DNA of 64,000 nt, taken from the NCBI RefSeq assembly GCF_963966145.1, contig NC_091048.1, forward strand, positions 18,290,001-18,354,000, in the 5' to 3' direction. The DNA comes from Tenebrio molitor (lineage: Eukaryota; Arthropoda; Insecta; Coleoptera; Tenebrionidae). The translations under genes and the position numbers were made by a program. Below the pieces are notes generated by a model that had not been told where the DNA came from, searched no databases, and was given only the letters and a program-made list of their open reading frames with translations. Within the stretch, counting starts at the first letter, position 1, and the number at the start of each line of letters is the position of its first letter. This document shows positions 63,926-64,000 of this stretch, piece by piece.

Positions 63926-64000
63926 AAATACCCGATCCATCCTGAATTTACTTTATTCGAATATTAGAATTTACACTTATTCGAATTTTACATAGTCACC

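Overview
The window looks like AT-rich, intron-rich arthropod nuclear DNA, most likely from an insect. That view rests on the transposon types present: Tc1/mariner/IS630-like elements with TA target sites, jockey/CR1- and RTE-like LINEs, a Helitron fragment, Crypton-like tyrosine recombinase remnants, a tRNA-derived SINE and a 5S-rRNA-derived sequence. No bacterial or organellar gene organisation is visible. I found no complete host protein-coding gene. The only candidate host exon is a 63-nt cassette-like exon on the minus strand (41235-41297), so much of the window could be intron or intergenic DNA of a large gene.

Layout. 1-1440: unidentified coding-like scrap, then a LINE endonuclease remnant (minus). 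1587-4844: MITE, a 1.19-kb foldback element, and two smaller inverted repeats. 5081-6242: inverted repeat split by an internally deleted mariner. 6480-7415: broken matrixin (MMP-type) catalytic-domain pseudogene split by a 467-bp MITE. 8221-9240: frameshifted copy of a repetitive invertebrate ORF. 9294-10500: dispersed repeats. 11500-12740: GC-rich island with a dimeric tRNA-like SINE. 12942-18256: nested pile of a LINE split by two Crypton-like recombinase copies, then a jockey/CR1-type RT, then a Helitron tail split by an RTE C-terminus. 18640-21420: little recognisable. 21431-25760: TIR elements, including a stack of elements between 24576 and 25761. 28218-29629 and 54714-56126: two nearly identical 1.41-kb TIR elements carrying the N-terminus of an IS630-like transposase. 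32783-32895: 5S-rRNA-like sequence. 34054-37569: TIR element enclosing an intact-looking Tc1 transposon (transposase 35428-36429). 37841-41100: MITEs, including a 1.02-kb IS630-like deletion derivative inserted in a copy of the 467-bp MITE. 45966-48385: 2.4-kb element with about 280-bp inverted termini enclosing two smaller elements, a transposase tail and a LINE 3' end. 48744-49274: two unidentified coding-like segments. 51490-54664: transposase fragment, two near-perfect foldback MITEs (one with an 8-bp target duplication) and hairpin repeats. 57832-58440: exon-like fragments. 59415-59543: mariner tail. 60179-63925: three more small repeats or MITEs.

The sequence records successive insertions rather than a working pathway. 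Several insertions can be ordered because an uninterrupted paralog or a perfect target duplication lies in the same window. The only element that looks potentially active is the 333-codon Tc1 transposase flanked by terminal repeats.
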